From contig NC_049982.1 in NCBI RefSeq assembly GCF_000003815.2, forward strand, positions 33,966,073 to 34,030,072: a stretch of 64,000 nt of DNA, read 5' to 3'. Shown in pieces: positions 1 through 12,500 of this stretch. Both the position numbers and the translations under genes were made by a program. The DNA is from Branchiostoma floridae. Taxonomy: Eukaryota; Chordata; Leptocardii; Amphioxiformes; Branchiostomatidae. The first letter of the stretch is position 1; each line of letters opens with the position of its first letter. Under the pieces are notes generated by a model, which was not told the DNA's origin, made no database searches, and was given only the letters and a program-made list of their open reading frames with translations.

Positions 1-1087
1 GATTAAAAACGTTCAAATGAATGTTTTCTGTAAGAAAATACCAAGTAGTGATGAAATTTGAGTGAAAATAAGCTTGTTATACTTTTCATCATGATATTGG
101 CGGTCATCTTGAATTTTGACCAATTACGTCATCTCATTAGCATAATTTATATTTAATTATGAATGTTCAACTAAGATGTCTTAGATATTAAAGATATATG
201 AAAAGATGTTTAGTTTAGCAAGAAAATCTTAAAATCCCATTGTTTAAACCAAAATACGTGATTTTTTGTAAAATTTGCCTTTCAGAAACCCGTTGCCATG
301 GCAACACGAAAAATCATAAACTTTCTCAATTTTTTAAAAATTGTTGCCAACAATATTTTAGGAAAACTCAGCAATTTTGGTTGTTCTAGCACAAGCCGTT
401 TGGGAGCTATAGAGGGTCAAAGTTGCCGCGGGCACTTTTAGCCCCCCCCCCAGTCTGGATAGGGTTAATGTACCTTAATAAATTATTAATAAATTATTCC
501 CAAAATTGAAAATAAAGCAGCATTAACTTGAGTAATACTTGTGCAAATAACATCAAACTTGGTGAAAGTCGCAATCGGCAGGAGAGTTTTCAATTTCAGG
601 TCCTTGGAAGTGCCTAGCTCGTTTCTATGGCAACCATTGCTAAGGAAAAGATAATTCCGTGGCAACGGGGACGCCCATGGCTTCTACAGCCATTTTAAGT
701 ATATCAAAGTTATCTATTCATGAAGCAATCGTTGTATTTCACAACAAGAGTAATTAATAAGACAATAATTTGATTGGATTTGATTTACCCATGATAATAC
801 ATTGTATAAGCCATATCTATGATGCATTGGATTTCTGCAAACTTGCCTAGAATAATGCAGCATACATGTAACTAGTGTCATTCTTGTCCAATTGACATCA
901 CACTTGAAGAAAGTTACAAGCGCAGCAGAAGAGTGTTTATTTGCTGGCCCTTGAAAATGCCTGACGTGTTTCTATGGGAACCGTTGTTAGGGAAAACATA
1001 CCCCATAGAACGGATTGCTAATGGCCTTACTAAATTTCAGTTCATTTGGTTTCAATGTTGCATTATTCTACGCAAATTTTGTAGAAA

Positions 1088-1270
1088 TCCATCATCATCA
1101 TCATCATCATCATGATCATGGGCGGGTTGCCCGGACCAGATCCACTCTTTCTTTCCAGAGTGCTCTGTCCCCTAAAATGTCAACCCCACATCACGAGCAA
1201 GCTGGTCTATGTAGGTTAGTCGAGGTCGCCCAGCAGGTGCATACCCGTGAGCTGGCTTCCACATTATGAG
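1088..1270 (-). mobile_element. LINE 3' end fragment with (ATG)n tail
   Basis: Minus-strand translation gives AGRPRLTYIDQLARDVGL, followed by a shifted SGKKEWIWSGQPAHDH-like end. This resembles the C-terminal tail of APE-type LINE reverse transcriptases (GRP..T..DQL..D.GL ... R..W). It ends in a CAT/ATG microsatellite, typical of such tails. Too short and shifted for a clade call. Confidence 0.45.
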
Positions 1271-1408
1271 TTCACTATAGCAAGTTCTGAAATCCAATGT
1301 GTCATAGATATGGCTCATACAATGTATCATGGGTAAATTAAATCCAATCAAATTACTGTCTTATCAAAAACTACTCTTGTTGTGAAGTACAACAATTGCT
1401 TCATGAAT

Positions 1409-1779
1409 CAGGGCTCGAAATACTGGGTGCATGTGCACCCAGGTGCACCCAAAATTGGAGCTGTGCACCCAATTATTTTCCGTGGGTGCACAGGGTGCAC
1501 CCAAATATTTTCTTTGGTTTATATATGTAAAGATATCAAAGTGTACTAGTATACATCTGATGTATCATAATCTTGACATCTAAGGGTTAGAAAGATAATA
1601 AAAATGTCGGTCATGGTACTTGTTTAAGAATTTGATAGCATGTAACTATGTTTTGTTGTTAGGTTTTTCTGACATTCTATTTACATTTAAGTGGTGCACC
1701 CAAAATTTTTTTGGTGCACCCAATTTTTTAAGCTGGGTGCACCAGTGCACCTTATCTCAAAAATGAATTTCGAGCCCTG
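1409..1779. mobile_element. CAGGG-ended MITE with 5-bp TSD (hAT5-like)
   Basis: Begins CAGGGCTCGAAATACTGGG and ends AATTTCGAGCCCTG, flanked on both sides by TGAAT. Sub-terminal sequence is packed with GGTGCACCC palindromes at both ends. The 371-bp length and absence of ORFs mark a non-autonomous element. The 5-bp duplication and CAGGG termini suggest the hAT5 group; that placement is inference. Confidence 0.85.
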
Positions 1780-1784
1780 TGAAT

Positions 1785-2747
1785 GGATGACTTAAATATA
1801 CAACAATGGCTGAAGAAAATGTTTCCTGTTATTGGCACAAGTATTACTCAAGTTATGCTGCCTAATTTATTTTTAGTTTCAGGCATCATCGCCTAATTTG
1901 CATAAAGAACCATTGCTTAAGGAAAAGATGAACTATGATGTCCGACCCAGACCATAGAACAACTTACTTTTGCTATCTTAAATTAAAATGATGGGAGACA
2001 TCACGCTATAATTCTATGATAGTGAAGTAAATAAGTACTGGGTGGGCTATGAAACCACATTTTCTCAGGTACATGTATCTCTGCCTGGACAAGAAAGACA
2101 ATATATTTTAATCAATGTATGAATTGAGATAAAACAATACATTTCAACCATACTGTACTATGAAAAATAAAGTAAAGAAAAATGCCTTACCATACTGAGA
2201 GGGGGAGGGGAGAAACAAGCCTGCCTGGCTTCTACATAGCCATCTTCCACTGCACTACACTAATACCATTCAAATTACAAGTTTACTAAATATAAGACGA
2301 AGAAGGTTGGAGTACTCGACCAAAAATTTATGGTGAGTCTTTCTTCTGTTATGCTTGACAAAGTTTCAACTTTTTTAACTATGGATTCTACCAACACATA
2401 GAATTCTAATTAAAAGGAACAGCAACAATTGAGAAATATCAAACCAATCGGAAGTGTAAATGATTGAGCAAATAAATGACGTATGAAACATAAAATGTTA
2501 AAGCTAACTATAAATCATTACATGTATATGAATGAGCAATCCATGTATGAAACATAGATTTCTTAAGCTAAATGAATAGAATTCTTAAGTTACGATCAAT
2601 TCTTAAGTTAAAAAAAAATAAAAATAACGTTACACAAATTATCTATGAGTGCGCCAGCTGTAGGTCACCCAGTAAAAGATTAGGGGCACCGCTCAAAACT
2701 TGGCTGTACAGAAGCGTATGTGCACGGGCATTTCTAGCTCTGAAACA
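1785..2747. other. AT-rich region downstream of the BOD1L1 gene
   Basis: Presumed 3' UTR and intergenic DNA. No poly(A) signal was placed on the minus strand with confidence, and no ORF or repeat family was recognised. Confidence 0.5.
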
Positions 2748-3570
2748 TTAGAAACAATGGAAAATTACAGAACCTTCAGAGCATTCCCTCGTTTCCTCTT
2801 CTTTCAAAGACAGCCCTGCATCAGCTGGCATCTGGACTGCAGATTCAGAAGCAGAAGGCTGCAGTGCAACTATAGGGATGGAGTAGGTTGTCTCAGTGTT
2901 CAGAGGCTGGTACTCAAACTGTTCATCCTGTGTGGGGGTGGGTGGAGTGGTGGGCTCTTCATACTTCTCCATTGGAAGAGCCTCTGCTTGTTTGGGTTCA
3001 TCAGTGGCATTTTTCTCAAAAGTGGCTGATTGACTTTCTGAGTCTTTAGATGGTATGGAGCAATCAGCTGATGGGACTTTGCTATCTCCTTCATGCTGGG
3101 TGTTAGTCACTTGTTTCTCCATCAATTGTGGCGACTCTATAAGCCTTTCTGTGGGTTTTGCAATATCTTCTTGTTTTGATTCAAGAGCATTTATCTTCCT
3201 GTTTTTGTCCTTTCCATTGTCATTTGTAGCCTCATCCTTTGACCCTGCTTTTTCATACATTTTGTCGGTACTAGTATCTCCTATTTCTGCCTTAGTTTTG
3301 TCTGATACTGTTGAAGGCTTTTCCATTTCCTTCTGGCCATCTTTACCAATCTCAACATCTATAACAGCCTTTTCTACTCCTTTATTTAATTCAATACTTT
3401 TTATGTTCTTTGTAGTCGTGTCTAGAGAGCTACTTTGTGGACCCTTTGTTGTGCCGTCGGGAGGTTTCTCCTCTTGGGCTGAGTCCAGTCTGGGAGGGGG
3501 TGGGGAGGGAGAGGGTGGGGCTGGGGATGTGTCATAACCTTTGTCCAGCTTGTCACTGGCCGTAGATCCC
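2748..3570 (-). CDS. BOD1L1: BOD1L1 exon 14, probable terminal exon
   Basis: Encodes residues 1061-1333, from GSTASDKLDKGYDTSPAPPS, with a proline-rich start, a long K/E/D/S-rich middle and an end CSEGSVIFHCF before the stop. Acceptor cttcacag|G fits exon 13. It is low complexity and has no recognised fold. A possible donor (GAAG|gttctg) lies about 30 nt before the stop, so an unseen further exon cannot be excluded, and no clear poly(A) signal was found downstream on the minus strand. Confidence 0.75.
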
Positions 3571-6500
3571 CTGTGAAGAGAGAATATGAATGTAGATGGG
3601 CATTTGTCAAACTTAAAACCAGGCAAGATAAGAGATGTTACGCATTGACAGTAAGTACCCTATGGAGAGACAAACAGAAACTGCAGTGCAGATACACAAA
3701 TAGACACATATACTGCATTTCACACAGAACAACAGACCTCCTCCTCCCCCTGCCCTGTGCAGATCCAGGTCTGGGTGGGACAAAGCTTGCCCCTATGTTG
3801 GAGGCCCTTCTCTTCTTGGGCTTGGTTGGCTGTGAGTTCTGTAACACTTCAGGGATGGAGGCAGTCGTACTGAGCAGAAAGTTGGCAGTGCTGGGCTTCG
3901 GTAGGTCTGCAGGGGAGAAAAAAAATCCATTACAAAATGTATCCTCTGTTGGATTGGAGCATGGCTAGTACAATGTAGCTTTTCTATAGCTCGCAACTTC
4001 ATGCATGTTCTCATGACCATATCATAAGATAGACCTGAGCAAACTCTCCATACCAAAGAACTGCATTTTCCATACGCATTCCTTATTCATACTTTGATAA
4101 CTCTTTCGTGACCATCAACCTTAGTAAATAGGTAGTACATTTTGTAGCAAATAAAATTCTTCTGATCAATTAAAAAGGTCTAAATGGACTTTATTCCAAA
4201 CACACTATGCACAAAAGTCTTGTGACAAGTCATGACAGAAGGAGAGTCAAGCCTGTCAATATCAACCACTCAAGGTATGTAAAACAAATGGCCACAGGAT
4301 TCTTCAAATACTTGTGTCACAAATGCCACTAAAATACAACATTTCCTGATGATGATCAAACAGCCATCTAAGGCCCCGTTCATGATGTAAAAAAATGAAA
4401 TGGTTCTATCGGTTAGGCCTGGAAATCCGACAGCAAACGACAGGAAACGGTTTGCATTTTGCGTTCAAGATGCAAACTTGCAAAAAGTTTCAGTTCCTTG
4501 AAAAGGCATGGTAATGCGACCTCTGAGGTTGTTGTGATCTTGCCCAAACTTGTACTTCTGTGTCAGATTATTGGTCTTTGATCGAAATTGAACCAATGTC
4601 TTACTGAATTCAAAGCTGGGTTCTGTTATGACCTTGGAAATGCCTCTGAAAACATTGTGGTCCTGATATATGTCATGCTATGACATTTCCGCTGGATCTC
4701 CTGACACATTCCCCTTGCGATATCAAGACTGCTAGCTCCTCAGTTGACCAGGAGGCGGCCCGATGATAAAAACAAATTTTTCGATTGAAAACGCGGCCGA
4801 AACACCCGAATGACAGATAAAAAATTGTACTTTTCCCCCGTGGCGCCACCAAATATGAACGCACATGCCCGGATGTAAAACGGATCGCGCCGCTTTTGCG
4901 TTCATGATGCAAATTCGCAATTCCGGATAAGGAAGAAACCGTTTCAATACTACCTCGCGAGGAGGTTCCAAAAAAAAAACGTTTCCTGTAGCATCAGATC
5001 CGTTTCGGAGCGTTCATGATGACAAAACTTATCTGTTTCAGCTGGCCTAACCGATAGAACCGTTTCATTTTTTGAATCATGAACGGGGCCTAAATATTAT
5101 TCAATAGGCATTGATCACCCGGCAGCAGGAATCAGGAACTGGAAGTACATGTATGATTTGCAAGATTTGCTGTTCAATAGCATTGGAAGGGTGTATAAAA
5201 ACGCCGGCCAGGCAACATGTACCCCTGGATAAATAAATAAATAAACTAGAGTTCAGCGACCTCATACCTCCATGAAAATTTAGAGCTTTTGTAAATTTTA
5301 TGCAATTGACTAATACATTAACATAATTTATGCGTTGTGTTGTTCATCATTGACTAACGTACACATCTCACAAGTATAAGATTCCAATCATTAGACATAA
5401 AGCGGCTTTGCAATTTTTACTTAAATTCTGCAAATAAGTTCCTCATTACCATATTTGGTATCTGCTTATATTCCATCTATCATAATTAATAAGTGTTACA
5501 TTTATTGAAGTCCAGTTATTGCTAATAATGGTATTATACAATTTCCTCATTAATTATGCAAATAAGGTCCTCATTTGCATAACAAGTATATCATTATGAA
5601 CACCTTTGCCTAAGCTACCTGCACCCCTAAAATGATGCCAATCCGTCAATCCTTTCTGCAGTTATCCTCTTTGGAATGTCTTGACAAAAACGCCCCTGCA
5701 GTTCCGAAATTACATGTTAGTGGGCTGAAATCTGCCCCACTTTGTCATGACACTGCAAGCTATTTACCACCTAAATGTCAAGACTATATCATGTCCGGGA
5801 CAAGAGATACATTGAAAAAACTGCTATGATAGAATATTCTCATTAATTATGCAAATATACTCCTATTTTGCATAATTAGTATCTTATCTTGTACAACATT
5901 GTCTAAGGTACCTACATACCACAAATCATGAAAATCCATTGTTCCCTTCTTGAGTTAAACTCTTCAGAAGTTTTTGACAAAAATGCCCCTGCTATCCCAA
6001 ACCTAGTCGGTTACTAAGGGGGCCAAAACTTATGTCACTTATTCCTGAGCACAAGAGCTATCTAACACTCAAAAATCGTGACCATAGCGTGTTCAGAACA
6101 CGAGATAGCAAAACCGGAAGTTGTGCTGCAGTACCAAGGGATGCCGCTAGGGGGCCCAAAATCTAATCACTTCCAGCTTTCATCACACCCCACCAACACA
6201 CCAAGTATGAAACTAATCCATCCAGCCATTCTTGAGTTATCTTGTTGACAGACAGACAGACACACACACACACAAACGCTGGGTAAAATATAACCTCCAT
6301 GACATTTCATGGAGGTAACAAACAAAATATTTTATATGTTTATTGAACAATTCTGTTATGTCTGCATGTAATCGGGAAATGTTGAATTTTGAGACACTTA
6401 AGGTTTGTGTCCAATAATCCAAGAGAACAACAAAAAGTGGCCACAATGGCCCAGTCGTTTTCATGAAGAAGTGATTATTATCATGGGTACCACTATAAGA

Positions 6501-9500
6501 ATAAGCACCATTACTTACTGAAGGTGTATGTGTAAGAGCCCAGCTGCACTTGTCTCTTCTCCAGCTTCACCTGTATCTTTGCAGCACCCTTTCTCCGAGG
6601 TCGCTGTTTAGCTGGGACATTTGTTGGTGTTGGTGCTCTCTTTACATGAGCCTATTATTGTATATGTAGAGTTAGAACGCTGCAAAATGTCCACGTAATG
6701 GAATATAAAATACATGTACAAGCTCAAGACATTCTAATGCTTACATCACATGGCTTAGCAACACGGTACACTTGACCATTTCGATATTCAGTGCTACAGC
6801 ATAAATGTCAGTTGCCTTCATTGTAGCTCTTGTTACAAACAGTGCATCAAGATACTAAAAAATATCCATATACAACATATATGACTTAAGTGTCAAAATC
6901 GTAACTGAAAGACAATCATGTCAGTTGTGTGCAATATGTTCAAATCAAGTTGAAAAACTTGTTTGTCCCTAAGTTTGACTCCAAAGTGAATCAATTCTCT
7001 ATCCATACAATGTGACTGTATTACAGCTTACTGATTTACTGGTTGTTTCTTCAGATAGAACAGAAGTTGGGACACAGCTAGCTTCTTCTGGCTTGGGAGG
7101 TGCATCATGTGCTTCTACCTGATTAAAAAAAAATACATACATTGTATTTACCATTTCAAAACTTACCATATTTTCACAATTACAGTAACATCTATTGGCA
7201 TAACACCGCCATTAATACTTATACCGCCAAATGACATAAACCGTTACGATAAATTTTCGGTGATCCACTAGCGCAGCAACAATAATTTCCGAGGTATGCA
7301 CACTTCAGACATCCATGTGGTTCACACATTTTCAAAAAGGCTTCGATAACGGTGCATTCCAAGACAGCAGTAAAGTTTTACGTCATAGCGGTTGTGACGG
7401 ACCAAAATTAAATGAACATTCTTGATAGTATACGTCCGTTTTCTCATTACTTTCTGTATGCTCATGCAGGTTTGTGCTTTGTGCAATTACTAACAGGAAA
7501 GGAAGGAACAGCAGAAGATGAATAAAGGTACATAGCGGCACTTAATTGTGCCGTGTTTCTTCCTGGCCTTATTATTGAACCTCCTCCCAAACACGCACCC
7601 GTTCTCCGTGTAATTCCGGGGTGTGCTACGATTACGATATTACGTTTTAAGCACGACAAGAGAGACAAAAAAAGATACCGAAAACAAGTGGCAAGGGTAA
7701 GCTTTATCAGCAACATGTGACTAAAGAAAAGGAGACGTTGATCATCTGTCAAATTAGTATCGCTTGCAAACTTGCAGTAAACTTGGCGGTATTATGATAA
7801 TAGATGTTTCCCAATTTTTCTCTTTAAAATCCAAAAGGTGTTGGTACTGTTGTTACCAAAGTCAGCTGCTTAAGTATATTACTAAAACTAAAACTAAAAC
7901 ATACTCCACTGTTCAATTGTTGTACATTTTAAAGCTTTGAGCATTTACAGTAAATTACTAGTACATCTTTTTATAACATATCGTATGCTATGTAAAAAAT
8001 GAAGGCAAACATGGCAAAATGAATAAAAAGCGTAATAGTCACTGAGCAAACCACAATCAGAATGGGGACGGCAAACATTCTATGTACCACACGTTGTACC
8101 TCGCTGTTGGTGACGTCATCGCCCGGTTTTGAGTTTTGATTGGCTAAATTTGGAAGAAAAATTCTGAGTTTTGATTGGATAAACTACCGGAAATGGCTAC
8201 CGGAAACGGCTATAAAACAAGGCCTTTTCCCACTCTGCAGAAAGACTTACAAATAAAAGTAACTGGAAACTAATGTCATAGAATGTCAATTTGAACGTCT
8301 GAAATAAAAAAAGAATAGGTGTTGAAAGAACAAAAATAAAGAATCTATGATTTGATATAATTGTTTGGTATACTCTGTGTGCTTAGTCATTTAAATCAAC
8401 CTGACCACTTATTTATCTATTTATTTATGAATCTTCAGGGTGGTTCCTTCGTATTACTAAGTGATTGCCAAGGGAGCCCTTACAAAATCATAACAAATCA
8501 TTGCTGCATTGCTACCCCTACAACCGGTGAGGTGAGGTGAGAGATTATGTCATCCATACAGTCACATCAACATGGCCCAACTACAAGACTCCTTCAGGAG
8601 GTGACCGTCCTTCTCGGAGTAAAAGGGGTACCAAGCAACCATCAGCAGACAAGGCTAACAGATGAAGGAGAAGTTTAATTGTAACTTACAATGACTGCTT
8701 CTCCTTCGACTGCGATAACACTTTCCCGCGTGCCTGCGATGTGGAAGTCAAGAGAGGCAAAGTCTTCGGACATGTACTTTGGGTTCACAGTCAGCCTTCT
8801 GCGCAACGCTCTCTTCTTCTCTAGAACCTTCTGCTCCTTCTTGGCCTCTTTAAGACTCTGCTTACGTTGCTCCATGACCTTCTTCCTACGATCTTGAGGT
8901 GACTCCTTAGTTGAAGGGCTTTCCTCTTTCAATTCTAAAGAAACCAAATCAACACCAAAATTATACAAAATGTACCTTTGAAAAAAAAAAAAAAAAAAAA
9001 AAAACAATTAGACATTATAGCAGACTTCAGATTTACACAATGTATCTGGCAGAACTTATAAGGAAACAGCAATACTGTGACAGAATAGCACTGCAAAGAC
9101 ACATAAATTCAATTTGTTGGGATTAAGCAATAGCCTACAGGTAAGTTAGTGTAACATTGGAAAATATTATTTATTTCTTCACAATTATAGTAGTACTAAG
9201 TGATTCCTAGGGGTGCAGGTTTTACTGCAATTGATTTTCAGGCATTGTGAACAGAAATTTTAGGTTATCAAGTAGTGACTCTATTGACTTTAGTTTCTAA
9301 GCTTTTTTCAAAAGCATCAGACAGGAGAGTTTGGAGGACAATGACAGCCCGCCTCAGCAGAGACTGACATGCGGCGAGGATAATGATGATGATGTATACT
9401 GACCAGCACTGCCCTTATCTGGACTAATCCGTTCAGTCCCAGTTCCCTGGTGTTTCAATTTCTGAGTCCTCTCCGCTCTGGCCTTCTGACGACGCTGCAG

Positions 9501-12500
9501 TCTTTCTTCTTTCTCCTTTGCCTTTTTTGTACAAGAAAACTCGTCAATGGTCTTTTTGTCACTGACTTTGATAAGACCTTTAACTAATGTATACAACAAA
9601 ATTCTGTAAACAAGAAATCAAACATTCCAGGTATCCTGGACATTTCATGTGCTATAACTAGAGGTGGGTACCGGTATGGTGTACCAGTACAGAACCGTTT
9701 TTTTCTTCTTGTTGAACAGGACCAGAAAAATCAGAACTGAAAAAAATCTTTAGACCGGATGTTAGACCGATTCGAAAATACTCCACCAAACAGAATCCAG
9801 CAAAATGGACCATTGTTTTGAGTATCACCAATTCATAAAGTTTCACAGATAATCAGGTCCAGATTCAGGTCCAGACCCGGACCTGATCCTCTGGATCTGG
9901 ACCGTACCTGGACCTGAATTTTCTGTACCAGCACCCACCCCTAGCTATAACAATGAGAAATATAAAGCGACAAGATTTACACGTCTTCCCTTTCAAAAGT
10001 TCAGTTACATGCACTCACAATTCGTGCTCTTCGTTCTTCTTTAGTTTCTTCTTCCTCGCTGTCACTGTACTGTCCAGACAGCATCTTACGATAGGAAACC
10101 TGCTTCCGCCTGCGCGACCTTCGACCTTCCACAGCTCCTGGACTGGCCCCCTCCCATCCTGAACTCTTACTGCCAGGTCTACTGGTGTCTTCACTATCAG
10201 CTAGGGAAAGTCAGGCACAAAGTATTACTGTGACTGTACAGTATTATTCATTTTACTATTCTAACTATAACATTGTCAATAATCAATAGTATCATATCGG
10301 AAAAAACAAAAGTCTAAATATCACATCAAACTACATTCTATAAATTGTACCCTATCCTGAGCCATTGCAAAACAACATGGACACGTAAAGATTTCTGATA
10401 AACCTCTTTATGTATAACAGAGGTTTATACTATTGAGCACATGAATATTTGATTCTAGATCTAAGAGTATGTGCACAGTAATCTCATTGCACACATACAG
10501 ATAGACATATGGCACATTAACATGCATGTCACTTTTGTTGTAATGTTTGTATCATACAGTTTGTTGTACATGTACAAATACATTGTGGACCTGGTATGAA
10601 ATGGGAATTATTACAGTCATGTTCATCTTACTCCATACATACATGTATGACACCCAGTACTGGATGACATTGTATGATAAAATGATTCACAAACAATTAG
10701 AAAACATTGACAATCTGTATAGTCGGAATGACCAAAAAATTTGGACACAGTAACAATGTTCTCATTTTCATTGTTTTCAAATTGTGTCTGAAAAACAAGA
10801 ACCCTGCTATCTTATAATCCTTCTCAATGACATGCTCTTCCCAAAATTATTGCCAAAATTACATTGTACATTTTTTTACAATTTTGGGCTGACCTGACAC
10901 TTCTCATAGTTTTAGTTCCAAAGGAGATTGTGGTAAGGTCAACGGTTAAGGCCCTTTAGAAGTAAACAAACATCTATACTGAAATGTTGCAAGCCGATCT
11001 AGACAAATAATTACCTTGGAGTACTTTTTTTTCTTAATTTTGTGCTGACATGACACTTTCTCCAAACAGTTTTCTGGACAATGTTTCTAGTAGAAAGGGG
11101 TTGCTGAAAAATCTGGGGCCCAAACTAAGGAAAAAACAATTTGCATCTTAGCTCTAATTTTCTGGGGAATGAAAAAGGATAATTATTATGTCACCCAGTA
11201 AAAATCAATTCTGAACCAGAAACGTAAATATAAGGGACCTTAACTTTGATCTTAGACTGCAAGCTTAAGACATCACGACTGCACTTAGAACTTAGAAATG
11301 GCTTTTGGGCAGGAGTATTTTGAAGGTATGTGGTAGTGGTGACAGTGAAACACGTGACCCAGGGCTCACCATGATGTCCCTGGACAGAACCTGCACCCTG
11401 CCTGTCTGCTGCCTCATCAGGCTTTACCTGGACCTGCACCTCCACACTAACTCTCACTGTGCAGAGAGGGGAGTCAAGCCAACATCACCAATTCAACTTT
11501 ACTGTGTGCATATTCTTTGTGTACAACTTGTCAATGGGACCATAATAATATCACCATGCAGATAGCATGCTGTCCTCAGAGCATGCAAGTGTACAGGGTA
11601 TAGTACAAGTACAGCCCAAGAATTCTGCAAATACTTCTTGAATTGTAGTAAATTTAGTGAAAGCTCAATAGGCAGGGCTTGAAATTAATCTTTGGGAATA
11701 GATACACTGGTGAAAGTATAAATCTAGGTGCATAGAAAAACTGAGTGCATAACCAGGGCTCGAAATTAGTTTTTGACGACGCCTCAGGGGAGTCGTCAAG
11801 TGGTATATATTGCGTTCAGACTGCAAAAATTCTAGGAATTGCACAGGCATTTTTCCACAGAATGCTAGTACTCCACAGTATGCTGGGTATGCAAGTCCCC
11901 CCCCCCAAATCTGTTCCAGATGTATCTCTGGCAGGGCTCGAAGTTAACTATGTCCCGATGTCCCGGGGCCACTAAAATTTAGGCCGGGACAACTGAAAAA
12001 TCTTTTTGGGACACTTTTGGGACAATAGGAAAATAATCAACGAATCAACATTAGAATGTCCGATCTCCCCGCGCCGCCGCCGCCGTGCAGGCTTTTAGCT
12101 AGCAATGCGTACAGCCGTACAATGTACGGCCTTCGCTAAAAAAATCGCAAAATGTACGCCCTGTTCTTTGGATATACGCCTTTGGTACGCCCTTATTTTC
12201 CCCCGGAAACTTCGCTCAAAGTTCAAAATTCGCCGATTCCGAGCCGCCATTTTGGGTGATTCTACCTCAAGTCTCGCGCAATCTCGCACTCACTCACATC
12301 TCGCGAATCGTGAGAGTCGCACCCCATTGGCCATTTCGGCGTGACGTAGCGCGCCCAGGCGCCATTATTGGTGGAATATCTGATATCCCCGCTGTTTTCG
12401 CGGGAAAAATGACGCAGGAAAGCGTAAAAACTTTGATTTGTTTACGAAAACTCGTCGAATGCCTGAAGTCATTGGTGATAAGTACATGTATAGGATTGTT

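Larger units (their letters stand above)
505..1870. repeat. Inverted repeat with LINE tail in the loop
   Basis: Sequence at about 515-545 and 700-845 reappears inverted at about 1838-1865 and 1280-1408 (for example GCAGCATTAACTTGAGTAAT versus its imperfect complement near 1842). The right arm is interrupted by the 1409-1779 element. The loop holds a degraded LINE 3' end. Arms are diverged. This could be an old terminal-inverted-repeat element; no duplication was found. Confidence 0.6.

Noticed and set aside
2748-2790. 40-nt intron and extra exon at the end of exon 14 (GAAG|gttctg ... tttcag)
   Set aside because: Too short for a plausible intron and the continuation soon stops; the simple stop codon is preferred.
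3055-3537. 160-codon plus-strand ORF
   Set aside because: Antisense of exon 14; composition reflects low-complexity coding on the other strand.
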